Shown: positions 8,737 through 19,136, counted from the first letter of the stretch. The stretch is DNA of 64,000 nucleotides from Chaenocephalus aceratus (GCA_023974075.1 JAMFTG010000690.1:1-64000); one strand, 5' to 3'. Numbers and translations are program-made. Notes: generated from the sequence alone by a model not told the origin.

Positions 8737-8846
8737 TCACGCCAATCTGACATCAAAGGACTTAGCTCATTTGCATAAGTAGGGAGAGGTATGACCTGTC
8801 ACACCACCTGTCACTTTTTGAGGAAAGGAACATGTGTACTACTACT
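8737..8846. repeat. Terminal repeat of the Maverick-like element
   Basis: Contains CTTAGCTCATTTGCATAA, GTGACAGGTG in inverted form and the end TACTACTACT. It aligns in order with the last ~150 bp of the second palindrome but is diverged from it. Confidence 0.65.
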
Positions 8847-8852
8847 TACATG

Positions 8853-9248
8853 TCATCTGAATGGCAGTTTGTGATTTTGAGGCTATTTCAGTGAAACAAG
8901 GCTGTTTTGGACATTTGATAGATTTATGCTTAATTCTCTCAAAAAGTCATCTGAATGATAGTTTGTCATTTTGAGGCTATTTTAGTGAAACAAGGCTGAT
9001 TTGAACATTTGACAGATTTATGCTTAATTCTCTCAAAAAGTCATCTGAAGGGCAGTTTTGGAGAGAATCAAGCATAAATCTGTCAAATGTCCAAAACAGC
9101 CTTGTTTCACTGAAATAGCCTCAAAATCACAAACTGCCATTCAGATGACATGTATGCTTAACTCTCTCCATAAGTAATCTGAGTGTCAGTTTGTGATTTT
9201 GAGGCTATTTCAGTGAAACAAGGCTGTTTTTAACATTTGACAGATTTA
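8853..9248. repeat. Array of ~97-bp units, left part
   Basis: Four units containing TTTGAGGCTATTTCAGTGAA..GGCTGTTTT..CAGATTTATGCTTAATTCTCTC. Orientation flips within the array (units near 9060-9150 are inverted). The unit matches 5925-6010 of the adjacent element. The array continues at 20870 after element E. Confidence 0.88.
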
Positions 9249-9535
9249 CAGATGTAGCACTCCAGATCAGACTCAAATGGGTGTGTCCCAGTCAAAAGCC
9301 CAGCGGATGCCAGTGGCTGGGGGTGTTGCCAAATTGCTAGAGGGCGTTGCCCAATTTCCCCATTTGTTCAATTACAGGATTTAACCATGAGATGGCGCTT
9401 CATTCACAAAATACACAATGGGTGTTGTAGAAACATCAATATTTTAGATCAAATAAAGTATATAGTTTGCTTTATGCAGTATATTTCCTGTAATATTGTA
9501 CAGTAGATTGAAGTAAATCAACTTATACATTAAGA

Positions 9536-9612
9536 TAAGATAAGATGGACCTTTATTAATCCCGTGGGGAAATTCAGTAGTTCAAACAGCAACAGGGTGA
9601 GAGTGAAAAACA
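9536..9612 (-). repeat. LINE 3'-tail fragment
   Basis: Contains AAGATAAGATAAGATGGACC and TTTATTAATCCC followed by GGGGAAATTC, a common 3' end of fish LINEs read in reverse. The next ~280 bp are AT-rich with no other feature. Confidence 0.5.
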
Positions 9613-9959
9613 GGACAGCACAGATTCACACAGATTAATAAAATCAAAAATAATATGAGCGATAAAAAATAATAATAATAATAATGAGAAACTATGAAAT
9701 AAGAAATGAATAAAACTAAAATGTAATTATCATATCATATATTATAATGTATTGTATTATTAAGTAATATCATACATTAACCCCATTATAGCAGATGCCA
9801 CATTGAATGGATGAATACATGTATGCATCAATAATTACAACAGAGTATTTCTAAATACAAGTTGTAAAAATACTTATATGTATTTAATATTAACCCTTGG
9901 AGTCGACCGTCACGCCGGCGTGATCAGATCACATGACCTGTTCAAGCCGGTGCCGCATA

Positions 9960-10430
9960 AAAACAACAGTCCGGACAACATTGCCGTGTGTTTCTGTCGA
10001 AAGTACTGGCTTGAAACTACTGTATATCCCAGTCTTTGATTCATGCAAAAAGACCCAGTAAACACGGAGATACGGTGATATAAAGTTAATACATTTCAAA
10101 AGTATGAAATATGGAAGCACATATTTGAATATCTTCGCCATATTTGATCATTTTACGAAACGTAAAATACTGGAAACTGTAGATCCTGCTCAACAGGATG
10201 TATATGTGTATTTCTGTCGAAAGTACTGGCTCGAAACTATATGCCAGTCTTTGTTTCATGCAAAAATACCCAATAAACACGGACATACGATGATATAAAG
10301 TTAATACAGATATATTTCAGAAGTATGAATAATGGAAGCACATATTTTAATATTTTCGCCGTATTTTATCATTTTACGAAACGGAAAATACTGGAAACTG
10401 TAGATTCTGCTCAACAGGATGTATTTACCA
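9960..10430. repeat. Tandem repeat, ~220 bp, just over two copies
   Basis: TTTCTGTCGAAAGTACTGGC occurs at 9991 and 10211, and CATTTTACGAAACG at about 10150 and 10370, giving a 220-bp period. The unit also includes CTGTAGATCCTGCTCAACAG. No coding content. Confidence 0.8.
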
Positions 10431-10439
10431 GGAAGGGGT

Positions 10440-10600
10440 GAGGTAATGAGGTAAACGGAGTGATACGAAACGAGACGAAAAGAGACGAAGAGGGACGGCG
10501 GGAACCGAAGAGAGACGGCGGGAAATGGAGAGAGACGAAGATATACGAAGACAGGCTGCGGGAGACGAAGAGAGGCTGCGGGAGACTGCGATTGAAGTAA
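10440..10600. repeat. Purine-rich degenerate repeat (GAGACGAA type)
   Basis: About 160 bp of nearly pure purine strand with repeated GAGACGAAGA and GCGGGA blocks. The open frames across it are composition artefacts. Confidence 0.7.
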
Positions 10601-11674
10601 AGTGACAAACAAACATTGAAAATGTAGATATAGTTAGATATATTTAGAGTTTTGAAGACTCAACTATGATGAAGAGAACTCTGAACGTGAGTCAAGCTTT
10701 AAGCTTGTTTTTTGACATGGAGGAGGAGGAATCTGTGATGTTGCCCTCTGTGTCAGTTGACAGAAACCGCTTTGAAGCGTGGCACAGATAAAGACAGAAA
10801 AAACAGATTTTTGTACATAATGTGTATATATATATATATATATTTGTATTATATTTATAATAACACTTTTGCCTTATCAGAATGAAATCCCATGCTACCT
10901 CAATCAAACTTTCACATTATCATAGTCACATCCCATGTATATATTTCCAGCTTTTAAATGGTTTCGTTGTGTATGTTTGTGTTGTGAAAAATAAAATCAT
11001 TTTCAAAATCTGTTTTTTACGTTTTTGTTGTGATTTTGGGTCCAAAATGTTCATATAGTAGAAGATCACCTACATCCAAACGAAATACATATAATTAATT
11101 ATGATGAATACGTTAAGTCTTGTTCATTGTTTTTCACTTTTATTAAATGTTTGATATTTCCGGTGGAAATGGTGGACTATCGGACATTCAAAATGCAGCA
11201 TATTTTCACTCTTACACACATATATTCTCATTTTACATACATACATTTTCACTCTTACACACGGATATTCTCCTTTTGCTCTCATGCGAAATCTACTAAA
11301 TCAAGGTATGTCATGTATATTTAGTTTTTGTTGATGAGACGAGACGGACTAAGGTGTTAATGGTGGACTATCGGACATTCAAAATGCAGCATATTTCCCC
11401 CAAGTGTCTGTCAAAATGCATTTTACGTTTCTAACTTGCAATATCAATATTTCAGCTCTCTTCACTCCAGAAGAGCGATCTCCCTCTCTCTCTGTGTGCG
11501 GGGGATCACAGGAGGGGGGAGAGCTGTGGAATGTGACTCCACACATTCCGATGGCCAATTAGTTTTAAACAAAGGGTCCCCAACATAGCCTACATATGAA
11601 ACATGGGGGGGTTGGGGCTGGAGAACGGTATGGTCCTACCGTTTTCATACTTTATATATCTTAGCATATTCATA

Positions 11675-11998
11675 CACACTGTTCATACTGCTCACAGGCT
11701 GATATCTAGTGTATTCATACCCCTCACTGTTTATTCATCATTCAATTAATTATATATTTTATTCTGTAGATTGTGAACATTACTTTTCACTTTACTGCTT
11801 GTTGCTCCTGGTTAGAAGCTAAACTGCATTTCGTTGTCTCAGTACCTGTAATCTGTGCAATAACAATAAAGTTGAATCTAATCTTGAGCAGGAACTAATG
11901 TAGGCTATTTACTTAGTAGGCCTACATATCTGACATGAACGATTAAACACGTTTGTTCATTCTTTATGAATGCAAACCGAGTCATTTAGTTTATTTTA
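11675..11998. repeat. Left arm of 324-bp inverted repeat inside E
   Basis: Reverse complement of about 19137-19460 at high identity. It includes a LINE-like 3' tail (CAATAACAATAAAGTTGAAT and ACGAAATGCAGTTTAGC when read on the opposite strand). The arms flank the split exon and the Ngaro element. Confidence 0.85.
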
Positions 11999-12006
11999 CC
12001 CACCAG

Positions 12007-12078
12007 GGCTGTTTTCCTCAGAACGAGAGGAAAGTTTTTTACCAGGACAGCTTTTTTAAGGGACAGCATCGCCCTGAG
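12007..12078 (+). pseudogene. Split exon, first part (24 codons), interrupted by Ngaro element
   Basis: A plausible splice acceptor (TTTATTTTACCCACCAG) precedes 24 open codons beginning GCFPQNERKVFYQDS. The frame is cut at 12078|12079 by the Ngaro element and continues exactly in frame at 18264. The join without any target duplication is what tyrosine-recombinase elements leave. The protein family is not recognised; this could be the last exon of a gene or of element E's own gene. Confidence 0.4.
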
Positions 12079-12248
12079 TTCAAACCGGAGAGACGTGATG
12101 TAAGAATTACATATTTATTGTTTACACGTCATATGAATGAAATGATTGCCATGATAATACAACAGGAGAATGTAATGGTGTTTGGCGATTAGGCCCCGGT
12201 TTGCAGGATAATCATTTAGGAGGGAAAGCACCGCTCCGATGAAATCCC
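12079..12248 (-). repeat. Ngaro B2 direct repeat
   Basis: 170 bp nearly identical to 12538-12707, beginning TTCAAACCGGAGAGACG and ending GAAATCCC on the plus strand. It is the terminal copy of the split repeat. Confidence 0.9.
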
Positions 12249-12353
12249 GGGGTCTAGACACTGGTGGTGGTGCTGAGTAGGTGAGACCGGTCTGAAGAAG
12301 GAAGGTTTAGCTTTGTCCTGGAGGAGACTGGAGGCGAGAGGGGTGGAGGCGGG

Positions 12354-12537
12354 TTGCGGTCATCTGCAAATGACAACTGACAGGAGGAAGAGCAGGCATT
12401 TAAGGAATTTAGCATGTGCAGCTATTGGCTGCTGAAGGGTGACGCCCTCATATTTAATGAGGGGGGAAGGGAGCCATCGAGTGACGTGTAAGTGACTCGT
12501 GTTAGGTCTTCCTTATTGAACTTGCGCTAAGCTTCAT
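12354..12537 (-). repeat. Ngaro A2 direct repeat
   Basis: 184 bp nearly identical to 18079-18263 (TTGCGGTCATCTGCAAATG ... GCTAAGCTTCAT). It abuts B1 at 12537/12538 with no gap, giving the B1-A2 junction expected for Ngaro. Confidence 0.92.
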
Positions 12538-12707
12538 TTCAAACCGGAGAGACGTGATGTAAGAATTACATATTTATTGTTTACACGTCATATGAATGAA
12601 ATGATTGCCATGATAATACAACAGGAGAATGTAATGGTGTTTGGCGATTAGGCCCCGGTTTGCAGGATAATCATTTAGGAGGGAAAGCACCGCTCCGATG
12701 AAATCCC
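12538..12707 (-). repeat. Ngaro B1 direct repeat
   Basis: Partner of 12079-12248. The following 12708-12980 is the Ngaro 3' interior with no open frame. Confidence 0.9.
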
Positions 12708-12979
12708 CAAAACCAGTGAAGTATGAAATACTGAGATGAACTCAGTTGCTTACCTTGTGGGGTGACTGGTGATCTGGGAAGGAAAGATAATAGATTAACA
12801 CGTATATGAGCGACATAGTGCCGGAATCACTGCCGGAGCTTACGGGTCATGCTGAGACTCTGACTGCCGAAATCAGTGCCGGTCTTACCTGAAAACGACC
12901 TGCGGGTCGCATGCCTGGCCAGCAGGGCTTGACTACGCCGAGGAGCGAGCGGTTTCGTTTTGTAACGGTGGCCCAACGT

Positions 12980-13585
12980 CCACGACACCGAAGTGTACGG
13001 TAGCCCGCAGCTACGACACCGAAGTGTACGGTGGCCTTCCGCCACGCCTGACTTCGCAGGCTATATATATATGTATATATATATTTTTCTTTACTCTTTC
13101 TTTCGTAACTGACACCGAAGTGTACGGTGGCCTTCTGCCACGCCTGACTTCGCAGGCTATATATATATATATATATATATCTTTTTCTTTACTCTTTTCT
13201 CTTTCTTTCTTTCCTTTGTTTTGTAACTGACACCGAAGTGTACGGTGGCCTTCCGCTACGCCTGACTTCGCAGGCTATATATATTAGGGCTGTCAGTCGA
13301 TTAAAATATTTAATCGCGATTAATCGCATGATTGTCCATAGTTAATCGCGATTAATCGCAAATTAATCGCACATTTTTTATCTGTTCTAAATGTACCTTA
13401 GAGGAATATTTTTCAAGTTTTTAATACTCTTATCAACATATGAGTGGACAAATATGCTTTATGCTAATGTTTATTATCATTTGAACAATGACAAATATTC
13501 TCATGCATATTAAACACAACAACCTCTGAATATTACAAATATTCGCCTCAATTCAACCTGGAACCTCTCTCATACAATACAAATG

Positions 13586-13624
<39 letters not shown>

Positions 13625-14290
13625 CGATCGTTGGAGCTATGTGCAACTCAAGGCATATGCTCGAACGGGAGCTGCCTGGACGCTGCAATCATGTTGCTGC
13701 AATCATGAGTGTGCTGACTTCTCGTACAATGTCCCGCTGTCTGGCTTCCTGCTTAAAGTCAAGTGCTCGGCGCAGTTGTGTGGATAGAGCGCTCCTCTGT
13801 TTTCATTTAAACAGCTCCTTATATCCGTTAGCGCAGCTTAGCTAGCACCAGATGCTAACAACAACAATAGCCGCGTTCACACTGTGGTACGGTAATGCAT
13901 GTAAGGTCTCTCTCTCGCTCGCTCGGGCCACACACACCCTCCCGGTCCTCCCGATGGCCAGTCGGTGCCTGCCGGTGAGCGTGGAAGTGTGGTCTGCCAC
14001 AAGCGGGCGGCAGGAGCGGGGCTGTCAGCAGTATCAGCTTGTAGATGGTATTTTAAACTCGATGCGCTCTGAAACTACGGGGCGGCCGAGGAAAAAAATA
14101 CACATGCGTTAATCGCGTTAAAATAATTAGTGGCGTTAATTTTTTTTTGCGTTAACGCGTTATTAACGCGTTAACTTGACAGCCCTAATATATATATATC
14201 TTTTTCTTTACTCTTTCTTTCTTTCCTTTGTTTTGTAACTGCCACGGGGTGTACGGTGGCCCGAGTCCACGCCTGACTGCAGGAGATACA
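12980..14290. repeat. Minisatellite in the Ngaro 3' interior, interrupted by a hAT MITE
   Basis: About five units of CGACACCGAAGTGTACGG, CCACGCCTGACTTCGCAGG, then (TA)n and TTTTTCTTTACTC, with starts at about 12979, 13015, 13111, 13229 and 14243. Spacing between complete units is 96-118 bp because the TA and CTTT runs vary. The MITE 13285-14187 landed in the TA run of one unit. Confidence 0.85.
13285..14187. mobile_element. hAT-like MITE with AATCGCGATTAA subterminal repeats
   Basis: Termini are TAGGGCTGTCAGTCG and, inverted, TAGGGCTGTCAAGTTAACG, within a TA run that hides the duplication. The left end holds several GATTAATCGC palindromes and the right end GTTAACGCGTTAA palindromes, likely transposase-binding sites. 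A (GT)n run lies at about 13586-13622. This is a widespread fish family as I recall it. The frames inside are not genes. Confidence 0.7.
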
Positions 14291-14515
14291 TTTTACACTG
14301 ATACGTTTGAGCAAGGCCTGGGAATGAAATACCTGTGTGCCGGAGATGAAGCCCGTTACATGTAGTTGCAGCGTGAGACGAGACATTATTCCCTGTGGGC
14401 GGGGCCCGCGGAATTAGGACAGGAATGCAGTTTGAATATCAGGTACCTTAGTGAGACATGTATACTTGTGAATGTGTTTATGAGCCACCACCAGTTATAT
14501 GCATAGATACCATAG

Positions 14516-14803
14516 TCAGGGTCTGAGAGATCTTTGGGAAGCCAGTACGGCGCTGATGTCCGGGCGAATGTAGGTTGTGAAGGCGGAGGAGGACCACCGT
14601 CCTAGTTGTTGTAGGGATGAGGTAGAGAGACCTTGATTAGCAGCAGAGGTGGCTGCACCTATCCTGAAGGAATGTCCCGGGTATGATATAGGTGATAGGC
14701 CGGATTTAATGAGAACTTGCTTGAGGTAGAAATTGACGGGGGCCATGACCCTGCGAACCACTCTTCCTGGAAGAAACCCCCAAAACCACGGATGGGGCAG
14801 CAT
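14516..14803 (-). pseudogene. Ngaro tyrosine recombinase, C-terminal part
   Basis: Ninety-five open codons include GHSFRIGAATSAAN (the H-x-x-R catalytic pair), QQLGRWSS (the W/H position) and TTYIRP (the nucleophile tyrosine), in the order of tyrosine recombinases. The enzyme would integrate the circular cDNA without a target duplication. The N-terminal half, including the first catalytic arginine, is missing or scrambled next to the RNase H region, so it is inactive. Read start is arbitrary because the fragment opens at an internal Met. Confidence 0.8.
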
Positions 14804-14815
14804 CCGTGAAGAACC

Positions 14816-15640
14816 TCATTGAGTCAGAGGAACGCATGAGGTCATCGTAAAGAAAGTAACTCCGTTCCAGTGGGCGAGCAGGAGGTACCAGAAACGTAGG
14901 TCTGAGCGGCAGCCTTCGTCTAAGAAAACGCAGTCATGGAGTTTGTCGACCGCTGATGCTGCGTCCAGGAGGCGGGAGATGAACGAGCGCCCCTGGGGGA
15001 TGACGTGCATGGCGAAGTTGAGGTGTCCGAGAAGGGAGAGCAACTGTTGTTTTGTGATAACTTGTTGCTCGCAGTATGACTTGGTGATGTCCCGGATGCG
15101 CTGCAATTTGTCGGAGGGGAGAGACGCCTTCATGTCTATGGAGTCGAGGATGATGCCTAAGAACTCTAAGCGTGTGTCGGGACCTAACATTTTCTCTTTG
15201 GAGAGAGAGACACCTAACTCCTGAAGCAGTGTTTAAGCTTGGCCAGTGAGATCCCTGAGCTGTCCTGTGGCGGGTCTATGGGGAGGAGTCGTCCAGTAGG
15301 TGAAGGACGGAGGGGATTCTGACGATGTTCAGCAGGATTCAGCAGGATCCAGCGGAGCGCTTCTGAGAAGGAATTGAAGATGCAGGGGCTGCTTCTGCGA
15401 AATAGAGTTTGGACTCCCACTTAATACCGAACGAATTCCACTGGGACGGATGAATGGGGATGATTTTGAAGGCATCGGTATTGTCCGCTTTGGAGAGCCG
15501 AGCTCCGTGCCCTGTGAACTTGATCATCTTTATTGCATTATCCACTGAGGCATGGTGAAGGGAGAACTGATCTGGAGGGATGATGCTATTGACGCTGCCG
15601 AATGGCCGGAGCGGGGAGCGGACAGATCGAAAATCAGCCT
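14816..15640 (-). pseudogene. Ngaro reverse transcriptase/RNase H remnants
   Basis: Three frames tile the domain. At 15339-15545 DAFKIIPIHPSQWNSFGIKW is the palm region with the first catalytic Asp. At 15214-15420 FNSFSEALRWILLN continues it, and the second catalytic block is degraded. At 14816-15190 LEFLGIILDSIDMKASLP..LLSLLGHLNFAMHVIPQGRSFI, then DEGCRSDLRFWYLLLAHWNG, matches the thumb and the start of RNase H in DIRS/Ngaro elements. Frameshifts separate the pieces. Upstream coding is traceable to about 15640 on the minus strand. Confidence 0.8.
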
Positions 15641-17464
15641 TTTATTACGTGTGGTTTATTCCGATGGGATTTGAACGGAACACTGAGAAGAGGGAGGAGC
15701 TAAAAGGGCAGATTATATATCCTTTGAGAAGTTCTTTGTCGATGAGCTGGGAAAACTATGTTGGGTTCTTTAGCGGCTGACTGTAAATTTCTTGCTACGA
15801 AAGTCACTGTGGGAGATGGGAGGACCCCTACCCTGAAGCCTTGGGAGAGCCCTGACAGAGATAGTCGACGAACACGGAATCTGGGTGAGTAGATAGTGCA
15901 GCTGCTAGCTGAGGGATGATAATGGGAGTGGAGGGGTGATATTCCAATTATTATTATTATTATTTTTTTTTTTTTCTTCCTCCGCGAGGTTTCTGGCGCA
16001 GTGCTACTGTGACGGCCCGTCCACACGGTGGCGCGCGTTAAAGCTTCCAACGCTTCTGCCCATTCACTTTGAATAGGGGTGACGTCACTTTTAGCAGGAC
16101 TGTATTTTGGGAAGCGACGTTTGCTGGCGTTGCTCGCTTCAAAAGTTGAGCAATGTTCAATTTTGTTGGCGCCTCGGCAGAAGCGTCAGCCGATGAAATC
16201 CCGTTTATGCAAATCTGCCAGTACAAGCGCTAGCCAGTCAAACCGCGTGTATGCTGGGAGAGACTACGCAGGTAATTACCTCATATTCCAAAACATTTAG
16301 GGAAAATTCATTATAGCGGTAGTGAATCGCTCGGTGCTGAATGATTTGTCTCTGTTCATCTACCGGGATACATCCAGAGGAGCGAGGCATGAGGGAGGGT
16401 GGCAGAGACGGTGGGTGAAACTGGTAGGTTTTCGCCTGTTTTTTTTGTTTTTGTTTTTTTTTTCCAGTTTACTTTGCTTTGTATCTCGGGGGCAAGAGAT
16501 TCATGTGATTGGTTGTTGGTCACGTTTGCTCGCAAAAAAAAACAGTAGCGTAGGCAGAAATGTGCTTTAGGGTGGGCCTGTAAAAAATATAGGGTGGGCC
16601 AGATTTTGGCAGATTACTTTTAGAATACTTCCCAAGTTCCTTTCCTCTTCTTTCTTCTTCTTCTTCTTTCTTCTTCTTCTTCTTCTTCTTCTTCTTCTTC
16701 TTCTTCGTCTTCTTCTTCTTCTTCTTCTTCTTCTTCTTCTTCGGAAATACTTTCTTTTCCATAAAGATGGGCATGTTTTGGTGAACGGGAGACCCTATTT
16801 TTACTGTTTTATCAAGAGCACAACACACATCTTAGTGTTCATTCTGGACAGCTCTCATCTGCACCACACGTAAAACTCACCCATACTGCATTCTTGTACA
16901 GTCTTAAAACCTTTCCTTGGAATATGTTATGCATTGTAAGGTGTCCTTGGGTGCTTTGAAAGGCGCCCCTAAATAGAAATGAATTATCATTATTATTTAT
17001 TATCTGAAACGATGTAATAACTTTTTTTTCAGTCACTTGCCCTATACATTCGCAGGCCAATCACTTTGATTGATCCCGTTATAAATGTCATCATTTCGAC
17101 AATAAATAAATGCTGCATAAACGTTATCTTCCACGTTTTATCTAACCATCTCCGTTTCTACCTTTCAATATGTTTTGAAAGGGAACTCTCTCTCTCATCT
17201 GCGTGCGGGGGCGGGGCCTCACGACACGCTGCATCTCTCGCTTCCAGACACGCTGCAGCCTGTGCAGTGTGCACACGGTTCTGCTGGTAATGAATATTAC
17301 ATTTTGTGAGGAAACTTCTCAACCAATAGTTCCAATAAGTATTCACTTCAGGTTTACGAAGTAAGTAACTGACTCAGATTACTCGTTTTTCAAATGTAAC
17401 GCCTGCTGAATATACATGATTTTTTGTATTTCTGATTACGATAACGCCGTTACATCTATTCCGT
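15641..17464. other. Ngaro interior with inserted repeats
   Basis: About 15700-15900 still reads as Ngaro ORF between gag and reverse transcriptase. At 16013-16300 lies a MITE-like segment starting GACGGCCCGTCCACACGG, a motif I know from fish repeats. At about 16541-16620 CAGTAGCGTAGGCAGAAA and GGGTGGGCC resemble one end of a hAT element. The rest to 17464 shows no gene. Confidence 0.4.
16648..16741. repeat. (TTC)n microsatellite
   Basis: About 94 bp of nearly pure TTC with a few interruptions. The Lys-rich minus-strand frame across it is an artefact. Confidence 0.95.
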
Positions 17465-18006
17465 TTACAACCCGACCCTGTGTGGGTGAGTGCAAACATT
17501 TTCGTTAACACTAGTACCTGACCTGAGTGCCACGGAAGTCGAAGCTCCTGTGACGGAGTCTTCCAGGGCCTGGAGGCGAGCATCGATAGCTATCATGGAG
17601 CTAGCCAGGGATTGCAGGGAGCCGGCCACGCTACTCTCCATGAGGGGTGTGTTAGTGACGCTCCCGGACTGGCGAGCCTGGGAAGGGGTGGATTTTGGAG
17701 GTGGACGGGATCCTGGCTGGAGGGCTCGACTTCCTGCCCTTTTTTTATTACCTCCGCGGCTGCGGCAGCGTCCTCGCCCTGCTCTCTGGGGAGCTGACTG
17801 GAGCTGCTGCCCCGGACTGGGGAGCTGTGCTGGAGACCTGATCCGAGAGCTCTCGGAGCTGCGAGAGAGTGAAGCCTGGGGCTGTGGGGCTGCAGGAGCC
17901 GGGCGATGAGGAAGTCTGCCTCTGGTGATAGGCCGCTGTGGGGAGCCGAACCGGGCTCGAATAATTCCGTACCAGGTTCGTGATCTGAATTGTCCGAGTT
18001 GGGCAT
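17465..18006 (-). pseudogene. Ngaro gag-like ORF1 remnant
   Basis: Directly after repeat A1, a minus-strand ATG at 18006 begins MPNSDNSDHEPGTELFEPG. The likely frame then shifts to a Ser/Pro/Arg-rich stretch followed by GSVTNTPLMESSVAGSLQSL and ALEDSV, a helical segment with coiled-coil spacing. Position and composition match the basic Ser/Pro-rich first ORF of Ngaro/DIRS elements. Two overlapping frames are open here (one to 18094), so the true start and shift point are uncertain. Confidence 0.6.
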
Positions 18007-18078
18007 CTTGAGCTAGTTTTTCTCGTGCTTTTTTTTTTTTTTTTTTTCTCACGAGGAGGAGTATAGTACTGCTACTGT

Positions 18079-18263
18079 TTGCGGTCATCTGCAAATGACA
18101 ACTGACAGGGAGGAAGAGCAGGCATTTAAGGAATTTAGCATGTGCAGCTATTGGCTGCTGAAGGGTGACGCCCTCATATTTAATGAGGGGGGAAGGGAGC
18201 CATCGAGTTACGTGTAAGTGATTCGTGTTAGGTCTTCCTTATTGAACTTGCGCTAAGCTTCAT
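18079..18263 (-). repeat. Ngaro A1 direct repeat (5' end)
   Basis: Partner of A2 at 12354-12537; marks the 5' end of the minus-strand element. Confidence 0.92.
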
Positions 18264-18392
18264 ATCTATGCTGCTAATATGTTCATGGCCATAACGCCAT
18301 TTGTAACATATGGGAGAGATGGTGAAAATAACCAACTGGAATGGGACCAATGGGAAAATGCCTCTTCCCCTCAATGTGAAGCAACAGATTGA
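18264..18392 (+). pseudogene. Split exon, second part (42 codons and stop)
   Basis: The frame from 12078 resumes here: IYAANMFMAITPFVTYGRDG and on to a stop TGA at 18390-18392. An AATAAA at about 18570 could be its polyadenylation signal, making this a terminal exon. Family unknown. Confidence 0.4.
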
Positions 18393-19136
18393 GTCTTATG
18401 TTTCCAATCGGTTCCCAAATCTGAACATTGACCAGTGGCATAGATCAGGAGCCGGGTAAACGAGAGACTGAGGAGCCCCAGAAAAAACAGATCCCAAAAT
18501 CGCTCGTCCTGGTTTCCGCAGCAGATAGGCCTACAGCATGTGTCCTGTTACTGTATGTCAGTTATTTTAAATAAAATGGTGAAAACTGAACTTGAAAATT
18601 GTTTCCCTCTTTTTCTTTTCTTTATTATTTTCGGGATGGGAGACGTGTGTGATTAAAAATTCATTCGCAGAAATGTAAAGTGATCTAACTAAGTTCTATT
18701 CATATTCTTGACGGGAAGAGCCGTGTAAATGGGTGGCCATATGCATTTGAAAAGCAATATAAATCACATAGTTATTATGCAATAGGCTATAAAAGGCACC
18801 ACCGATTACCTTTCTCCAATTCAAACTCTTGACGGGAAAAAAGGAAGGTGTAAATGGTTGGGCTATACTGTACTGTATACATACAAAGGCCATTCAATAG
18901 ACGTTCAATATATAGTAATTCGTTATTAGAGTCGGCTTGACTCGGTTTGCATTCATAAAGAATGCACAAATGTGTTTAATCGTTAATGTCATAGTTTTCG
19001 TTTATTAGTCCCCGAGGGAAAATGGGGTAGCAGCACATCACAGAGGCATTTAAAAAGTGAAGAACATTCAAGTTAAACAATACTAAGTAAACAATTAACA
19101 CAGTAAATTATGTGGATTAAATCACATTTATTTCGT
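18393..19136. other. 3' flank of split exon with LINE-tail-like sequence
   Basis: 18393-18600 looks like a 3' untranslated region ending near AATAAA. The block ACTCGGTTTGCATTCATAAA at about 18936 duplicates the inner end of the inverted repeat (19151). TTTATTAGTCCCCGAGGGAA near 19000 resembles a LINE 3' tail. No gene. Confidence 0.4.

Larger units (their letters stand above)
1..8846. mobile_element. Maverick/Polinton-like palindromic element (left end outside window)
   Basis: The right end at 8846 reads ACTACTACT, so the terminus is AGTAGTAGT read inward, as in the palindrome at 51638-56889; the likely 6-bp duplication on the right is TACATG (8847-8852). The inner part is an inverted repeat (1-1490 against 2403-3893) around a ~910-bp loop, and the window cuts the left arm. 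If the symmetry continues, the whole element would be about 13.8 kb with its left end near -4950 (inference). Several small virus-like genes, all decayed, run inward from the right end on the minus strand. Polintons are known for AG-starting long TIRs and 6-bp duplications; no hallmark Polinton gene is in view, so the class is tentative. Confidence 0.55.
9894..11356. mobile_element. Possible non-autonomous piggyBac-like element
   Basis: TTAA at 9890-9893 is followed by CCCTTGGAGTCGACCGTC, and a matching inward-facing end (minus-strand TTAACACCTTAGTCCGTC) stops at TTAA 11357-11360. The imperfect termini and TTAA duplication fit piggyBac, but the right end overlaps a local duplication (GGTGGACTATCGGACATTC at about 11170 and 11362), so the boundary is uncertain. 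No transposase frame. Confidence 0.35.
12079..18263 (-). mobile_element. Ngaro/PAT-type tyrosine-recombinase retroelement
   Basis: Read on the minus strand the order is A1 (18263-18079), gag-like region, reverse transcriptase/RNase H, tyrosine recombinase, then B1 (12707-12538), A2 (12537-12354), a ~105-bp spacer and B2 (12248-12079). Split direct repeats A1...B1-A2-B2 are the hallmark of Ngaro and PAT elements, in contrast to inverted repeats in DIRS1. No target duplication is seen. Coding regions are frameshifted and further invaded by a hAT MITE, a satellite and other repeats, so it is dead. Confidence 0.85.

Noticed and set aside
1..8846. Assignment as a herpesvirus-related Teratorn-like element or an endogenous retrovirus
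   Set aside because: No herpesvirus core gene, piggyBac terminus, LTR, gag or pol signature is visible; the termini and small genes fit Maverick/adintovirus-like elements better, and even that is tentative.
10301..10616. Three overlapping ~65-103-codon minus-strand frames
   Set aside because: Products of the purine-rich GAGACGAA repeat; composition explains their openness.
16520..16828. Lys/Glu-rich minus-strand frame
   Set aside because: Produced by the (TTC)n microsatellite.
17490..17909. 139-codon plus-strand frame
   Set aside because: Antisense shadow of the Ngaro gag-like region with GC-rich composition.
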